DNA of 14,364 nucleotides from Actinobacteria bacterium ADurb.Bin346 (GTDB lineage Bacteria; Actinomycetota; Humimicrobiia; Humimicrobiales; Humimicrobiaceae), in NCBI GenBank assembly GCA_002068775.1, contig MWAX01000117.1, forward strand, positions 1 to 14,364, written 5' to 3'. A program made the translations under genes and the position numbers. This document shows positions 1 to 8,339 of the stretch, one piece after another. How positions within the stretch are numbered: the stretch's first letter is position 1; each line of letters starts with the position of its first letter. Under the pieces are notes generated by a model. It did not search any database. It worked only from the letters and a program-made list of their open reading frames with translations, and was not told the origin of the DNA.

Positions 1-821
1 TTTGGATTTGCTAATTCCTTTTCTAAAGCAATAGTTTTCTTAGCCGAATTTTGAATCTTATTATCTATAGAGAATGATTTTGTAGCTACGGCTATATTTC
101 CTGCAAAGAAAGCCGCAAGTCCTCCAATTGAAAGGAATGGCCCAAAGGGTATGTATTGCTTCAGGGTTTTCTTTTTAATCAGTATAAAGATTATACCTGC
201 TATTGAACCTGCAATGAAACCAAAAAAAATACCCGCAATTACACCCTTGACAAGAAAGGCTCCGAGCATCATTGCAAGCTTAACGTCACCCATTCCCATG
301 CCTTTTGGATATATAAGGTGTATTATAAGCATGAACAGGAAAGCTCCGGCACAAAAAGCAAGCGGCATCCACCATTTAACCGGGTCAGCAGCAATACTGA
401 AAACAAGTCCTGCAAGAGTCAGGGGAAAAACAACTGCATTGGGTATTATCATGAATTCCCAGTCAATAAATGATATGACTATAAGTGAGCTTGTAAAAAC
501 TATGCTCTTTGCAGTATTCAAAGATAATGATGACACCAGATAGGACAGCAAAAACATCAGCCCGGTTATTAATTCAATAATTATGTTTTTAACCGGGATT
601 TTTTCACCGCATTTTCTGCATTTGTAAATACCCGAAATGCAGGACAATATTGGCAGACTGTTTAAAAAACTTTTCTTCTCGCGGCAGGAAAAGCATATTG
701 AATAAGGCCCGAAAATTTTTATTTTTCTTGGGATTTTATATATTAATACATTGAGAAAGCTCCCGGTCAGCAACCCTGCAGTAAAAAATCCGGCTGAAAT
801 AAAGATAGGGGTTAAATCCAT
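1..821 (-). CDS. pilD: Prepilin peptidase (type IV prepilin-like leader peptidase/N-methyltransferase), 3' end cut by window
   Basis: This frame is open from an ATG at 821-819 to the window edge: 273 codons and no stop. The product is an inner-membrane aspartic protease that cleaves and N-methylates type IV pilin or pseudopilin leaders. Visible signatures are an N-terminal membrane segment with GSFLNVLIYKIP (residues 20-31), a cytoplasmic zinc-type pair of CxxC motifs (C43/C46 and C68/C71), and both catalytic aspartates of the family: D120 in FIDWEFMIIPN and D179 in GMGMGDVKLA. Several further hydrophobic helices follow. The usual IPD after the first aspartate is IPN here. The last membrane helix ends near residue 247, yet the frame continues with at least 26 polar, lysine-rich residues, so the tail is longer than usual or fused. 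The start overlaps the aroE stop by 10 nt and has no clear Shine-Dalgarno sequence, which suggests translational coupling. Family assignment is firm; whether it serves pili or secretion is unknown. Confidence 0.9.
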   Translation of the reverse strand, partial: MDLTPIFISAGFFTAGLLTGSFLNVLIYKIPRKIKIFGPYSICFSCREKKSFLNSLPILSCISGIYKCRKCGEKIPVKNIIIELITGLMFLLSYLVSSLSLNTAKSIVFTSSLIVISFIDWEFMIIPNAVVFPLTLAGLVFSIAADPVKWWMPLAFCAGAFLFMLIIHLIYPKGMGMGDVKLAMMLGAFLVKGVIAGIFFGFIAGSIAGIIFILIKKKTLKQYIPFGPFLSIGGLAAFFAGNIAVATKSFSIDNKIQNSAKKTIALEKELANP

Positions 822-1687
822 GATTTTATTATTTTATTTTTTGTTTTCTTTATTAAACTTTCTTCAGGCATGACATCAAACCATATCCTGAAAGAACAGG
901 CTGCCTGGTTTATCAGCATTTCTATACCTTTAATAATTTTGTCTGAACCATCACTTTCGGCTTTTTTTATAAGTGGAGTATTTAAAGGCTCATAAACCAT
1001 ATCAAATACGGTCATTTTTTTTAAATTCCAGTCTTTTGGAACGGGAAGCAGATCACTTTCAACACCATTTATTTTCATACCTGCAGGGCTGCAGTTAATC
1101 AGCAGGTCTATTGTCTTATAAAAGTTTTTTTCAATATTATTTATATCCTTTATAACATTTATTTTCCCGTGCTTTTTAAAAATATTTAAAAGCATCTCAG
1201 ATTTATTTATATCAATATCAAACAGATAAATGGTTTCTACGGGTTTATTAATAATTGAATATATTGCACTTCTGGCAGCACCGCCCGCTCCGATTATCAT
1301 GCATTTCTTTCCTTCCCATGAGAGCCCGGAGTCTTCAAGTGATTTAATAACGCCATCACCGTCAGTGCTGAATCCGATTGAAGATCTGTCCTTTTCCAGA
1401 AATTTGACTGTATTCACTGCTTTAAATATGGATGCCGGCCCTTCGGTTTTATCCAGCAGTTTGCAAATCATTTCCTTAAAAGGCATAGTTATATTAAGCC
1501 CGATAAAACCAAGATCCCTTGCTCCAAAAAAAGCCGGTTTGAGTGATTCAACTTCAGGTTCAAATGCAAGGTATACACAATCGATTCCATAGTGATTTAT
1601 AAAAGAATTTTGTATGAGCGGCGAAAAACTGTGCCTTGATGGATTTCCAAAAAGTCCAAGTATTTTTGTTCCTGAATTTATTTCCAT
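812..1687 (-). CDS. aroE: Shikimate dehydrogenase
   Basis: AroE reduces 3-dehydroshikimate to shikimate with NADPH in the aromatic amino acid (chorismate) pathway, in the cytoplasm. The 291-residue protein has normal family length. The substrate-binding half shows the Ser pair in NPSRHSFSPL (S20, S22), the catalytic lysine in NITMPFKE (K71), Asn in AVNTV (N92) and the STDGDG motif (D109). The Rossmann half begins with GAGGAARSA (residues 133-141). The closing signature GIEMLINQAACSFRIW (254-269) carries the substrate-contacting glutamine Q261. The usual ATPxGM loop reads CSPAGM, a mild variant. It starts 13 nt after the acylphosphatase stop and its end overlaps the prepilin peptidase start by 10 nt. 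aroE followed by a prepilin peptidase is the actinobacterial arrangement, where further chorismate genes often come next; those would lie beyond the left edge. Confidence 0.96.
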   Translation of the reverse strand: MEINSGTKILGLFGNPSRHSFSPLIQNSFINHYGIDCVYLAFEPEVESLKPAFFGARDLGFIGLNITMPFKEMICKLLDKTEGPASIFKAVNTVKFLEKDRSSIGFSTDGDGVIKSLEDSGLSWEGKKCMIIGAGGAARSAIYSIINKPVETIYLFDIDINKSEMLLNIFKKHGKINVIKDINNIEKNFYKTIDLLINCSPAGMKINGVESDLLPVPKDWNLKKMTVFDMVYEPLNTPLIKKAESDGSDKIIKGIEMLINQAACSFRIWFDVMPEESLIKKTKNKIIKSWI

Positions 1688-1700
1688 TTATTTTAACCTG

Positions 1701-1988
1701 TTAATATTCGATTTTAAATCCTGTGTAAGCAGCAGGCTCTTTTATTTCATTGATAATAAACCTGGTCACATGTGCGAATGCGGGTCCCTTTTTTGCATAT
1801 GCAATAAAAATTTCCATCATATCCTGTTGTCCCTGACATACTATTTCAACATTATTATCAGCGATATTTCTGACATAACCGGCAATCTCATATTTTTCCG
1901 CCTTTTCCTGTATAAAATACCTGTAGCCAACACCCTGAACTCTACCGGACAGTAAAATTCTATAAGTTTTAATGTCAATTCCATTCAT
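1701..1988 (-). CDS. acyP: Acylphosphatase
   Basis: This small cytoplasmic enzyme hydrolyses acyl phosphates such as carbamoyl phosphate or 1,3-bisphosphoglycerate. Its cellular role in bacteria is not well defined. The 95-residue protein is the standard length and has both signature blocks: LSGRVQGVGYRYF (residues 13-25) with the phosphate-binding loop and catalytic R23, and GYVRN (37-41) with catalytic N41. The C-terminal GFKIEY matches the family's usual last beta strand. The ATG at 1988 lacks a recognisable Shine-Dalgarno sequence; only AT-rich bases precede it. A 74-nt AT-rich gap (1989-2062) separates it from the U32 gene upstream, and aroE begins 13 nt downstream, so it probably belongs to the same transcript. 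No anomaly is seen. Confidence 0.95.
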   Translation of the reverse strand: MNGIDIKTYRILLSGRVQGVGYRYFIQEKAEKYEIAGYVRNIADNNVEIVCQGQQDMMEIFIAYAKKGPAFAHVTRFIINEIKEPAAYTGFKIEY

Positions 1989-2062
1989 TTTAACTTAATA
2001 TTTAAAAATTATCAGGATAATATGGAATATATACAGATTTAATTCAGTTAAAAATTATTTTC

Positions 2063-3310
2063 CTAAAGCTTTGTTTTTACAAGAGACATTTTATCAATTT
2101 TACCTAACCCGCAGATTATAAACTCTTCATTGGTATTGCAGACTTCGACAAATTGCCTGCTGCGCGCATTTACCATTTTTTCAAGTTTAAATTTTACAGG
2201 ATCTTTTCCAGGCTGCAAAATATCAAGTATATCATTTACTCTGACCTGGTTTCTCGCAAGAATTACCGGCCCATTATATTCTTCTGAAAATCCCTTCACT
2301 GAGCCGGAAAACCTGTATTTCTTTATATAGCCTACATTATCATTATCTGCAAGCTCAGGGCTTTTTCTGCTGCCGCTGAACATAAAACCGGAAGTAAAAG
2401 TCCTGTGGGTGGTTTTATCCAGCTCTTTTAAAAGTGCTGACTTTTTTTGCCGGTTAAACTCGCCATTTTTTATCAGATCGAGCGCCGCTCTGTAAACCCA
2501 GGTAACAGTGCTTACATAGTTTTCTGATTTCATCCTGCCTTCTATTTTAATGCTGTCCGCACCGGTGTTAACCACCATGTCAAGCTTATCAATAAGGCAC
2601 AGGTCCCGTGAATTATAAATATATGTTCCTCTTTTATCCTGGTCAACAGGAAAGAAGGTGTTTGGCCTTTTTTCTTCCATTAAATAATACTTCCATCTGC
2701 ATGTATGCGAGCATTCTCCTTTATTTGCATCTCTTCCTGAAAGATACTTAGATAACATGCATCTTCCTGAATAAGAAATGCATAGTGCGCCATGCACAAA
2801 TACTTCTATCTCTATATTTGATTTTTTACATATTTGAGCAACTTCTTTAAGAGAAAGCTCTCTTGCTACATTTACTCTTGAAGCTCCCAGAGCACCCCAG
2901 AAATTTACTGTTTCATGATTTGATACACTTGCCTGTGTGCTTATGTGTATACGCATATCCGGAATAATTTCCTTAATAATCTGCATTATCCCGGGATCCG
3001 ATATTATGACTGCATCAAATTCAATATTTTTTATTTCATCAATATAAGCTTTAAAATCTTCAAGCTCATTCTCGCTTATAATCGCGTTAAGAGTCAGATA
3101 AAACTTCTTCTTTATTGAATGCGCGTAATCTGCTGCGGCCTGTAATTCCTTTATTGTAAAATTATCTCCCAAAGTCCTGAGATTAAACCTTGAGCCGCCG
3201 GCATAGACTGCATCAGCGCCATATTCCAGCGCATATTGAAGTATTTTTAAATTTCCTGCCGGAACACAAAGTTCAGGGATCTTTTTTGAATATCGATATT
3301 GCAATACCAT
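2063..3310 (-). CDS. trhP: U32-family protein, probable tRNA uridine-34 hydroxylase (TrhP/YrrO type)
   Basis: This belongs to the family once called peptidase U32. Members such as TrhP (YrrN/YrrO in Bacillus, YegQ in E. coli) are needed to make 5-hydroxyuridine at the tRNA wobble position. The protein opens with the family core IPELCVPAGN, the start of a TIM-barrel-like domain. It carries the diagnostic signature EVFVHGALCISYSGRCMLS, then GECSHTC, giving four cysteines (C-x6-C-x15-C-x3-C) that are candidate iron-sulfur ligands. A beta-rich C-terminal domain follows. Length is about 415 residues, like YrrO. The frame opens at an ATG at 3346, which would give 427 residues. I prefer the ATG at 3310, which leaves fewer residues before the conserved core; a TTG at 3304 preceded by AGGTG is also possible. 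Either way the gene overlaps the end of the upstream methyltransferase gene, implying coupled translation. The same two genes are adjacent in Bacillus. The tRNA role is inferred from family and partner. Confidence 0.87.
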   Translation of the reverse strand: MVLQYRYSKKIPELCVPAGNLKILQYALEYGADAVYAGGSRFNLRTLGDNFTIKELQAAADYAHSIKKKFYLTLNAIISENELEDFKAYIDEIKNIEFDAVIISDPGIMQIIKEIIPDMRIHISTQASVSNHETVNFWGALGASRVNVARELSLKEVAQICKKSNIEIEVFVHGALCISYSGRCMLSKYLSGRDANKGECSHTCRWKYYLMEEKRPNTFFPVDQDKRGTYIYNSRDLCLIDKLDMVVNTGADSIKIEGRMKSENYVSTVTWVYRAALDLIKNGEFNRQKKSALLKELDKTTHRTFTSGFMFSGSRKSPELADNDNVGYIKKYRFSGSVKGFSEEYNGPVILARNQVRVNDILDILQPGKDPVKFKLEKMVNARSRQFVEVCNTNEEFIICGLGKIDKMSLVKTKL

Positions 3311-4001
3311 CACCTGTGTTAATGAAATCGGTGCTGTAATGGTCATTTCCCAGGATAAATTTTATATAATTTCTGAGCCCGTTTACACTGTTTTTATCAT
3401 GTTTGCCAATATTATTGTTCAATACTTTGTTTGAGTAAAAAATGTTATCAGCTATTATAATGCAGCCGTCTGAAAGTTTGCCCTCTACTGCTTTGATATA
3501 GTCAGGGTACTGAAATTTTGCAGCATCTATAAAGACCATGTCGAAATATCCGCTCAGTCCCGGTATGACTTTCAAAGCATTTCCGGGAATGAATTCAAGT
3601 GTAATATTTGCAGGGATTTCATTATTTGATTTATCTGAAAATAAGCCGGTTATAAAATCTCTTGCATGAGACAATCTCTCCCTGTTTAAATCTATTCCTG
3701 TGTAACATAATATTATATCAGACATGTGATCTCTGCCTGCGTCAGTACCCCTATCCATAAAAAGAAAAAAATGTTTTGTAAGAAAATATGTCGAATAGCC
3801 ATTGCCGCATCCGATTTCAAGTATGTTTACCGGTTTTGCAATAAAACATACAGACTCCAGTATCGATGCCGTTTCTCTGCTTATGACTGGTATTTTTCCG
3901 GCAGTGGACTGCTGCTGGAGTTTTCCTATTTTTTCTGCATCTGCAAGAAATTCTTTTATCCGATGCATTGATTTAAAGCCATGTTCCTGTTCTGAAAGCA
4001 T
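3273..4001 (-). CDS. trmR: SAM-dependent O-methyltransferase, probable tRNA 5-hydroxyuridine methyltransferase (TrmR/YrrM type)
   Basis: This is a class I SAM-dependent methyltransferase of the catechol-O-methyltransferase-like group. In Bacillus the member beside mltG and the U32 genes (YrrM, TrmR) methylates 5-hydroxyuridine-34 of tRNA to 5-methoxyuridine. The 242-residue protein shows motif I LEIGCGNGYS (residues 61-70), an acidic strand-2 end GIDLNRERL (102-110), the DMVFIDAAKFQYPDY block (154-168) and IIIADN (181-186). D159, D185 and N186 sit where the family binds its divalent metal. Residues about 80-100 form a charged insertion between the first two strands. An alpha-helical N-terminus (1-50) probably caps the active site. 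It lies 11 nt after mltG, and its end overlaps the U32 gene. The fold is certain; the tRNA substrate is inferred from neighbours. Small-molecule O-methylation is the main alternative. Confidence 0.87.
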   Translation of the reverse strand: MLSEQEHGFKSMHRIKEFLADAEKIGKLQQQSTAGKIPVISRETASILESVCFIAKPVNILEIGCGNGYSTYFLTKHFFLFMDRGTDAGRDHMSDIILCYTGIDLNRERLSHARDFITGLFSDKSNNEIPANITLEFIPGNALKVIPGLSGYFDMVFIDAAKFQYPDYIKAVEGKLSDGCIIIADNIFYSNKVLNNNIGKHDKNSVNGLRNYIKFILGNDHYSTDFINTGDGIAISIFKKDP

Positions 4002-4012
4002 TTTTTCTTTAA

Positions 4013-5041
4013 TTACTGATTTGTTGCATTTACATGTTCTTCAAATGTATTGGAAAACTTATGCTCATGAGTTTTTTCATCTATTACAACATAATACAAA
4101 TACTGCACATCTGCAGGTTCAAGAGCAGCTTTTATTGCAGCAAGCCCGGGATTACAGATGGGTGTGGGCGGCAGTCCGGTAAATTTATATGTATTATAAG
4201 GCGAATCGATTTCAAGGTCATCATATGTCACTATACCATCCCATTTGTTCAAAGCATATCTGATTGCCGCATCTATTTGCAATGGCATATCAATTTTAAG
4301 CCTATTATAAATAACTGCTGCTATAAGCGGCCTCTCTACAGGAATATAAGCCTCCCGTTCAATCAGTGAAGAAATCTTTAAGATATCATAATGATCAAAG
4401 CCTTTTTCATCCGCAAAAGACCAGTCCAGGGAATTTGTCTCGATCTGATATTGCGCAAGCATCATTTCCAGAATGTTTCTGGCGTCATATTCAAGGGTCA
4501 CATCATATGTTTTTGGAAAAAGGAAACCCTCAAGACTATCCTTATCCCTGATAAAATCATACCCGGACAGATTATTTATATTAAATGCTTCTTCCAGCTC
4601 CCTTTCTTCAATAAAAGGAATTGCTGAAAGTATCCTCTGTTTTATCTGGTTTAATGTAAATCCTTCAGGAATCATCAGTTTATAAATGATCTGCTTTTCA
4701 CCTGCCGTGATTATTTCAAGTACATCTTCATACCCGGAGCCTGTCAGCAGTTTGTAAGAGCCGGGCAGCAGATTCTTCTCTTTTCCCTGCTGCTGCACAT
4801 AAAGCCTGAAAGTGAAGGCATTGTCAACAACACCTTTCTTCTCAAGCAAGTTTGCAATTTGAGTAAGATTAGAGCCTTCAGTTATTTCAACAATAACTTC
4901 TGTCCCTTTCTCTACAGTTGTCCGGACAGGATTTTCATTTGTTACAGCACCGCAGGACAGCAAAGTAGAAGTTAGGGCAGCAAATATTAATATAATTGCC
5001 TGAATGTACACTATCTTTATCAGTTTATTTTTCTTTTTCAT
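4013..5041 (-). CDS. mltG: Endolytic murein transglycosylase MltG (YceG-like)
   Basis: MltG cuts nascent glycan strands at the membrane and is thought to terminate peptidoglycan polymerisation. The 342-residue protein has a positively charged N-terminus, one hydrophobic segment (residues about 9-29), a LysM-like subdomain (about 46-98) and the YceG catalytic domain (about 120-340). The catalytic glutamate is E228 in SSLIEREA. Other family landmarks are EGFLFPKTY (171-179), YNRLKIDMPLQID (245-257), SPYNTYKFTGLPPTPICNPGLAA (280-302, quoted in part: GLPPTPICNPGLAA) and HEHKFSNTFEEH. The hydrophobic segment ends in LLSC followed by Gly, so C30 could be a lipobox cysteine; most MltG proteins are instead single-pass membrane proteins. 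Its start is 72 nt after the ruvX stop, with no good Shine-Dalgarno sequence. The ruvX-mltG order is conserved in many Gram-positive bacteria. Confidence 0.95.
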   Translation of the reverse strand: MKKKNKLIKIVYIQAIILIFAALTSTLLSCGAVTNENPVRTTVEKGTEVIVEITEGSNLTQIANLLEKKGVVDNAFTFRLYVQQQGKEKNLLPGSYKLLTGSGYEDVLEIITAGEKQIIYKLMIPEGFTLNQIKQRILSAIPFIEERELEEAFNINNLSGYDFIRDKDSLEGFLFPKTYDVTLEYDARNILEMMLAQYQIETNSLDWSFADEKGFDHYDILKISSLIEREAYIPVERPLIAAVIYNRLKIDMPLQIDAAIRYALNKWDGIVTYDDLEIDSPYNTYKFTGLPPTPICNPGLAAIKAALEPADVQYLYYVVIDEKTHEHKFSNTFEEHVNATNQ

Positions 5042-5113
5042 TTTTATGTCTTTTATAAAGTCATTATATTCAAATACCGGATTTCATTATTTTTTGCATA
5101 CTGATTTTTATCT

Positions 5114-5551
5114 TCACCGGCAATTTTCTTTAAGTTTATTTGTCTCAAGATAATCCATTAAAATTAATGCTGAAGAAATTTTATCAATATGACCTGAAGA
5201 CCGGTTTTTAATTTTTTTACTCTTTTTTATATTGATTGCTGAAACATTGCCGGATATTTTCGATGTGAGCCTTTCATCTATTTTTATGACCGGAAGCCCC
5301 AGCGGGATCAGCACTTCATCTATGAATTTTAAAACTTTTTCTGCCTGGTTGCCATATTCGCCTTTAAGATTTAACGGGATCCCTATCACAATTTTAATGA
5401 TGTTCTTTTCTTTTATTAATTCCTGTAATTTATTTTTTAGCAACTCATCATTGATAAGAACTTTAAAAGGGATCGCAATCCTGTTTGTCCTGTCTGTTAA
5501 TGCCAGCCCTATTCTTTTTTCTCCATAATCGATGCCCAGTATTCTTCCCAT
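5114..5551 (-). CDS. ruvX: Putative pre-16S rRNA nuclease / Holliday junction resolvase-like protein (RuvX/YqgF)
   Basis: RuvX (YqgF) is an RNase H-fold protein tied to 16S rRNA 5'-end maturation and, in some reports, to Holliday junction resolution. The 145-residue protein has the typical length and order: GIDYGEKRIGLALTD (residues 6-20) with catalytic D8, VIGIPLNLKGEYGNQAEKV (55-73), the DERLTS motif (92-97) with E93, and HIDKISSALILMDYL (121-135) with a third acidic residue D123. A lysine-rich stretch (about 109-117) precedes the last motif and probably contacts nucleic acid. It sits 56 nt downstream of the alaS stop, as alaS-ruvX in Bacillota and Actinomycetota. The upstream bases are almost all A/T with no Shine-Dalgarno sequence. 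Confidence 0.95.
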   Translation of the reverse strand: MGRILGIDYGEKRIGLALTDRTNRIAIPFKVLINDELLKNKLQELIKEKNIIKIVIGIPLNLKGEYGNQAEKVLKFIDEVLIPLGLPVIKIDERLTSKISGNVSAINIKKSKKIKNRSSGHIDKISSALILMDYLETNKLKENCR

Positions 5552-5607
5552 TTCAATATTAATTTATATGTTTTGCAATGATGCGAAGACTGGTTGAAGC
5601 AATATTA

Positions 5608-8319
5608 TTAAAGGTTATCAATTGCTGATATCTTCTCGCGCGCCAGCTTTACCGAAAGTTGTACTGCATTTGACATTGCAGAAATGTCTGAGCCGCCGAC
5701 CTGTGCAAATTCAGGTTTTCCTCCGCCTCCGCCTTTCAGTATTTTACCTGCCTCACGTGCGATAAGTGAACAATCAAACCCTTTTTTAACAAGTTCTTTT
5801 GATGCCTGAAAAAGTATGAAAGGTTTTCCATTTATATTATTTGAGAATATTAACAGCAGCTTCTTTCCACTATACTGGTTAATGATCTCATCGCCAATTA
5901 AACCCATGTTTTTTGCATCAATCTCATTTCTCAGTTCAGATGAGTTAAAATCAAATTCTATAATAATGCTGCCATTTTTTGAAATATTATTCAGATTTTT
6001 TTCGATTATTTCTTTTTTTATTAATGAAATCTGAGTCTTTAAATATTTATCGGTAATTATTTTATAACTGTCTTTTAAAAACTCGACTTTTGTTTTCAAA
6101 TTACGGGAATCAGTGCCCAGTATTTCATTCAGCTCTTCAATTAGTCTGTATGCATCATTTAAATAATCATATGCGGCAAGACCTGTCACTGCTTCTATCC
6201 TCCTGATATTTGAACCTATTCCTGTATCAGAAATGATTTTCAGCAGCCCTATTTCACCAGTCCTTTTTACATGTGTGCCTCCGCAAAGCTCCCTGCTGTA
6301 GTCATTTATTTCAACGACTCTTACAAATTTTCCATATTTTTCTTCAAATAAAGATATTGCGCCTATTTCAGCTGCATATTCCCTCGTAGTTTCAAAAATC
6401 TTTACTGCATCATTTTTCTGTATTTTTTCATTTACAAGTTTTTCTATTTTCAATATTTCTTCCTGTGAAGGTATTTTATTTAAATTATAATCAAACCTGA
6501 AACGGTCATTTTCTGCTGATGAGCCGGCCTGGGCAACTTCTTTACCAAAAAGTGTTCTTAAAGCCCAGTGTAAAATATGAGTAGACGTGTGATTTTTACT
6601 TATATTTTTCCTGTATAAAACATCTGTTCCAGACTCGGCTCTCTGTTTTCTGGTAAGAATGCCGTCTTTAACTCTTCCCCTGTGTACAGTCAAGCCTTCA
6701 ACCGGTATTTGAGTGTCTTCAACTATAAAAACTCCGGAAGCAGTTTTTATAATACCCATGTCTCCAGCCTGGCCACCTTTTTCACCATAAAAAGGCGTCT
6801 TATCAAGTATTATTTCGCCATACATGCCTTCATGAAGTGAGTCAGTTTCTGAAAATTTGCCGTTTTCATCTTCTTTTAACAATGCCAGTATCTCCGAAGA
6901 AGAATCCGACTCCCTGTAGCCTGTAAATTCAATTTCTCCGCAGGCTGCGATATTTTTATATATATCAAGATTTTCTTCAATTTTTTTATCAAAAACTGTC
7001 TTTGATTTTGACTTCTCTGAATGAATTTTTACAAAATTGTTAAAACTGTCATTATCAAGCTCAAGATTATTTTCTTTCAATATTTCCATTGTCAGCTCAA
7101 CCGGAAACCCAAAAGTATCATAAAGTTTAAACGCAGATTCCGGATCGATGTATTTCCTGCCTGACGATAAGAGCTCTTCAATTTTTTGTGCAAGCATTTT
7201 CGTCCCGTCTTTTAATGTCCGGGAGAACTTTCTTTCTTCCTTATTTATTAAATCTAATATTTTTTCCCTGTTTTCTATAAGTTCAGGATAATGTCTGCCA
7301 AAGGCTTCTATAACAGTTTTTGCGATTTCTTCAAGAAAAAAATCATTTATATCTATAAGCTTACCAAACCTGACTGCACGCCTTATTATTCTTCTTAGAA
7401 TATATCCTCTGGATTCATTTGAAGGGATAACTCCATCTGATATTAAAAAACATATGGCTCTGCTGTGATCAGCTGCAATTTTTATGCACCTGTTTGTTTC
7501 ATTGTTATATCCTTCATCTCTTATTGAGAGAAGTTTTTTACCGGAAAGCTCTTCTATTTTTGAAATAATTAAAGAAAAGTGTTTTGTTCTGAAAACAGAG
7601 GGGTCATTTCCAAGTACTGCTTCTATCCTCTCCAGCCCCATGCCGGTATCGATATTTTTGTTTGGGAGCTCTTCATAATTTTTGCCATTATAGTTATATT
7701 GAGTAAAAACAAGATTCCAGATTTCAAGGAACCTGCCGCAATCACATACAGGTGAGCATCCTTTATTTCTGCAGCCGTGCTCCGCTCCGAAATCATAATA
7801 TATTTCAGTGCACGGACCGCATGGACCGGTATCTCCTGCTGGACCCCAGAAGTTCTCACTTTTTCCAAATCTGTAAATACGGGCTTCCGGAATTCCGTGA
7901 CTTTGCCATAGCTCCATTGATTCGATGTCTTCAGGAATTGAGTCATCCCCCGAAAATACGCCAACAGAAAGTTTATCCACTGATATTTTTAGAATAAGTG
8001 TTAAAAACTCAATTGTAAATTTAATGGCTTCTTTTTTGAAATAATCTGCAAATGCAAAATTGCCAAGCATTTCAAAGAATGTAAGGTGCCTGTCAGTATA
8101 GCCCACGCTATCAATATCACTTGTCCTGAAACACTTTTGAACAGTTGTTATTCTTTTGTAAGGCGGTTTTTTTATTCCCAGATAGTAAGGCTTAAATTGC
8201 TGCATTCCCGCTGTTGTAAGAAGCACGCTCGGATCATCTGATGGAACAAGGCTTGAAGAAGGCATGACCATATGGTCATTTTTTTTAAAATAATCCAAAA
8301 AAATTTTTCTTATATCCAT
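5608..8319 (-). CDS. alaS: Alanine--tRNA ligase
   Basis: AlaRS charges tRNA-Ala and hydrolyses mischarged Ser- and Gly-tRNA-Ala. At 903 residues it is a full-length bacterial enzyme. The class II catalytic core (about 1-350) shows SVLLTTAGMQQFKPY (31-45), TDRHLTFFEMLGNFAF (75-90), GDTGPCGPCTEIYYD (162-176) and DTGMGLERI (224-232). C183, C188, C192 and C194 form a cysteine cluster just after it. The editing domain has its four metal ligands: H577 and H581 in HTSTH, C679 and H683 in CGGTH. A predicted coiled coil (about 720-780) leads to the C-Ala domain with KGGGGGKPEFAQVGG (862-876). The ATG lies only about 30 nt after the putative 6S RNA and has only a weak GAAATGA upstream. No T-box leader is present. 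Its expression therefore depends either on readthrough from aspS or the small RNA promoter, or on a promoter I cannot see. Confidence 0.98.
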   Translation of the reverse strand: MDIRKIFLDYFKKNDHMVMPSSSLVPSDDPSVLLTTAGMQQFKPYYLGIKKPPYKRITTVQKCFRTSDIDSVGYTDRHLTFFEMLGNFAFADYFKKEAIKFTIEFLTLILKISVDKLSVGVFSGDDSIPEDIESMELWQSHGIPEARIYRFGKSENFWGPAGDTGPCGPCTEIYYDFGAEHGCRNKGCSPVCDCGRFLEIWNLVFTQYNYNGKNYEELPNKNIDTGMGLERIEAVLGNDPSVFRTKHFSLIISKIEELSGKKLLSIRDEGYNNETNRCIKIAADHSRAICFLISDGVIPSNESRGYILRRIIRRAVRFGKLIDINDFFLEEIAKTVIEAFGRHYPELIENREKILDLINKEERKFSRTLKDGTKMLAQKIEELLSSGRKYIDPESAFKLYDTFGFPVELTMEILKENNLELDNDSFNNFVKIHSEKSKSKTVFDKKIEENLDIYKNIAACGEIEFTGYRESDSSSEILALLKEDENGKFSETDSLHEGMYGEIILDKTPFYGEKGGQAGDMGIIKTASGVFIVEDTQIPVEGLTVHRGRVKDGILTRKQRAESGTDVLYRKNISKNHTSTHILHWALRTLFGKEVAQAGSSAENDRFRFDYNLNKIPSQEEILKIEKLVNEKIQKNDAVKIFETTREYAAEIGAISLFEEKYGKFVRVVEINDYSRELCGGTHVKRTGEIGLLKIISDTGIGSNIRRIEAVTGLAAYDYLNDAYRLIEELNEILGTDSRNLKTKVEFLKDSYKIITDKYLKTQISLIKKEIIEKNLNNISKNGSIIIEFDFNSSELRNEIDAKNMGLIGDEIINQYSGKKLLLIFSNNINGKPFILFQASKELVKKGFDCSLIAREAGKILKGGGGGKPEFAQVGGSDISAMSNAVQLSVKLAREKISAIDNL

Positions 8320-8339
8320 TTTAAAAAATCATTTCAATC

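Noticed and set aside
151..543. Plus-strand ORF of 130 codons
   Set aside because: It lies wholly antisense to the prepilin peptidase, which has clear family motifs; the plus-strand translation shows no recognisable domain.
1989..2062. Regulatory element between the U32 gene and acylphosphatase
   Set aside because: The gap is plain AT-rich sequence; no hairpin or convincing promoter pair was found.
5042..5113. Promoter for mltG with TATAAT in the 72-nt gap
   Set aside because: The -10 hexamer is perfect on the minus strand but no acceptable -35 or extended -10 accompanies it.
7623..7964. Minus-strand ORF of 113 codons inside alaS
   Set aside because: It is an alternative frame of the AlaRS catalytic core, whose motifs are unbroken in the main frame.
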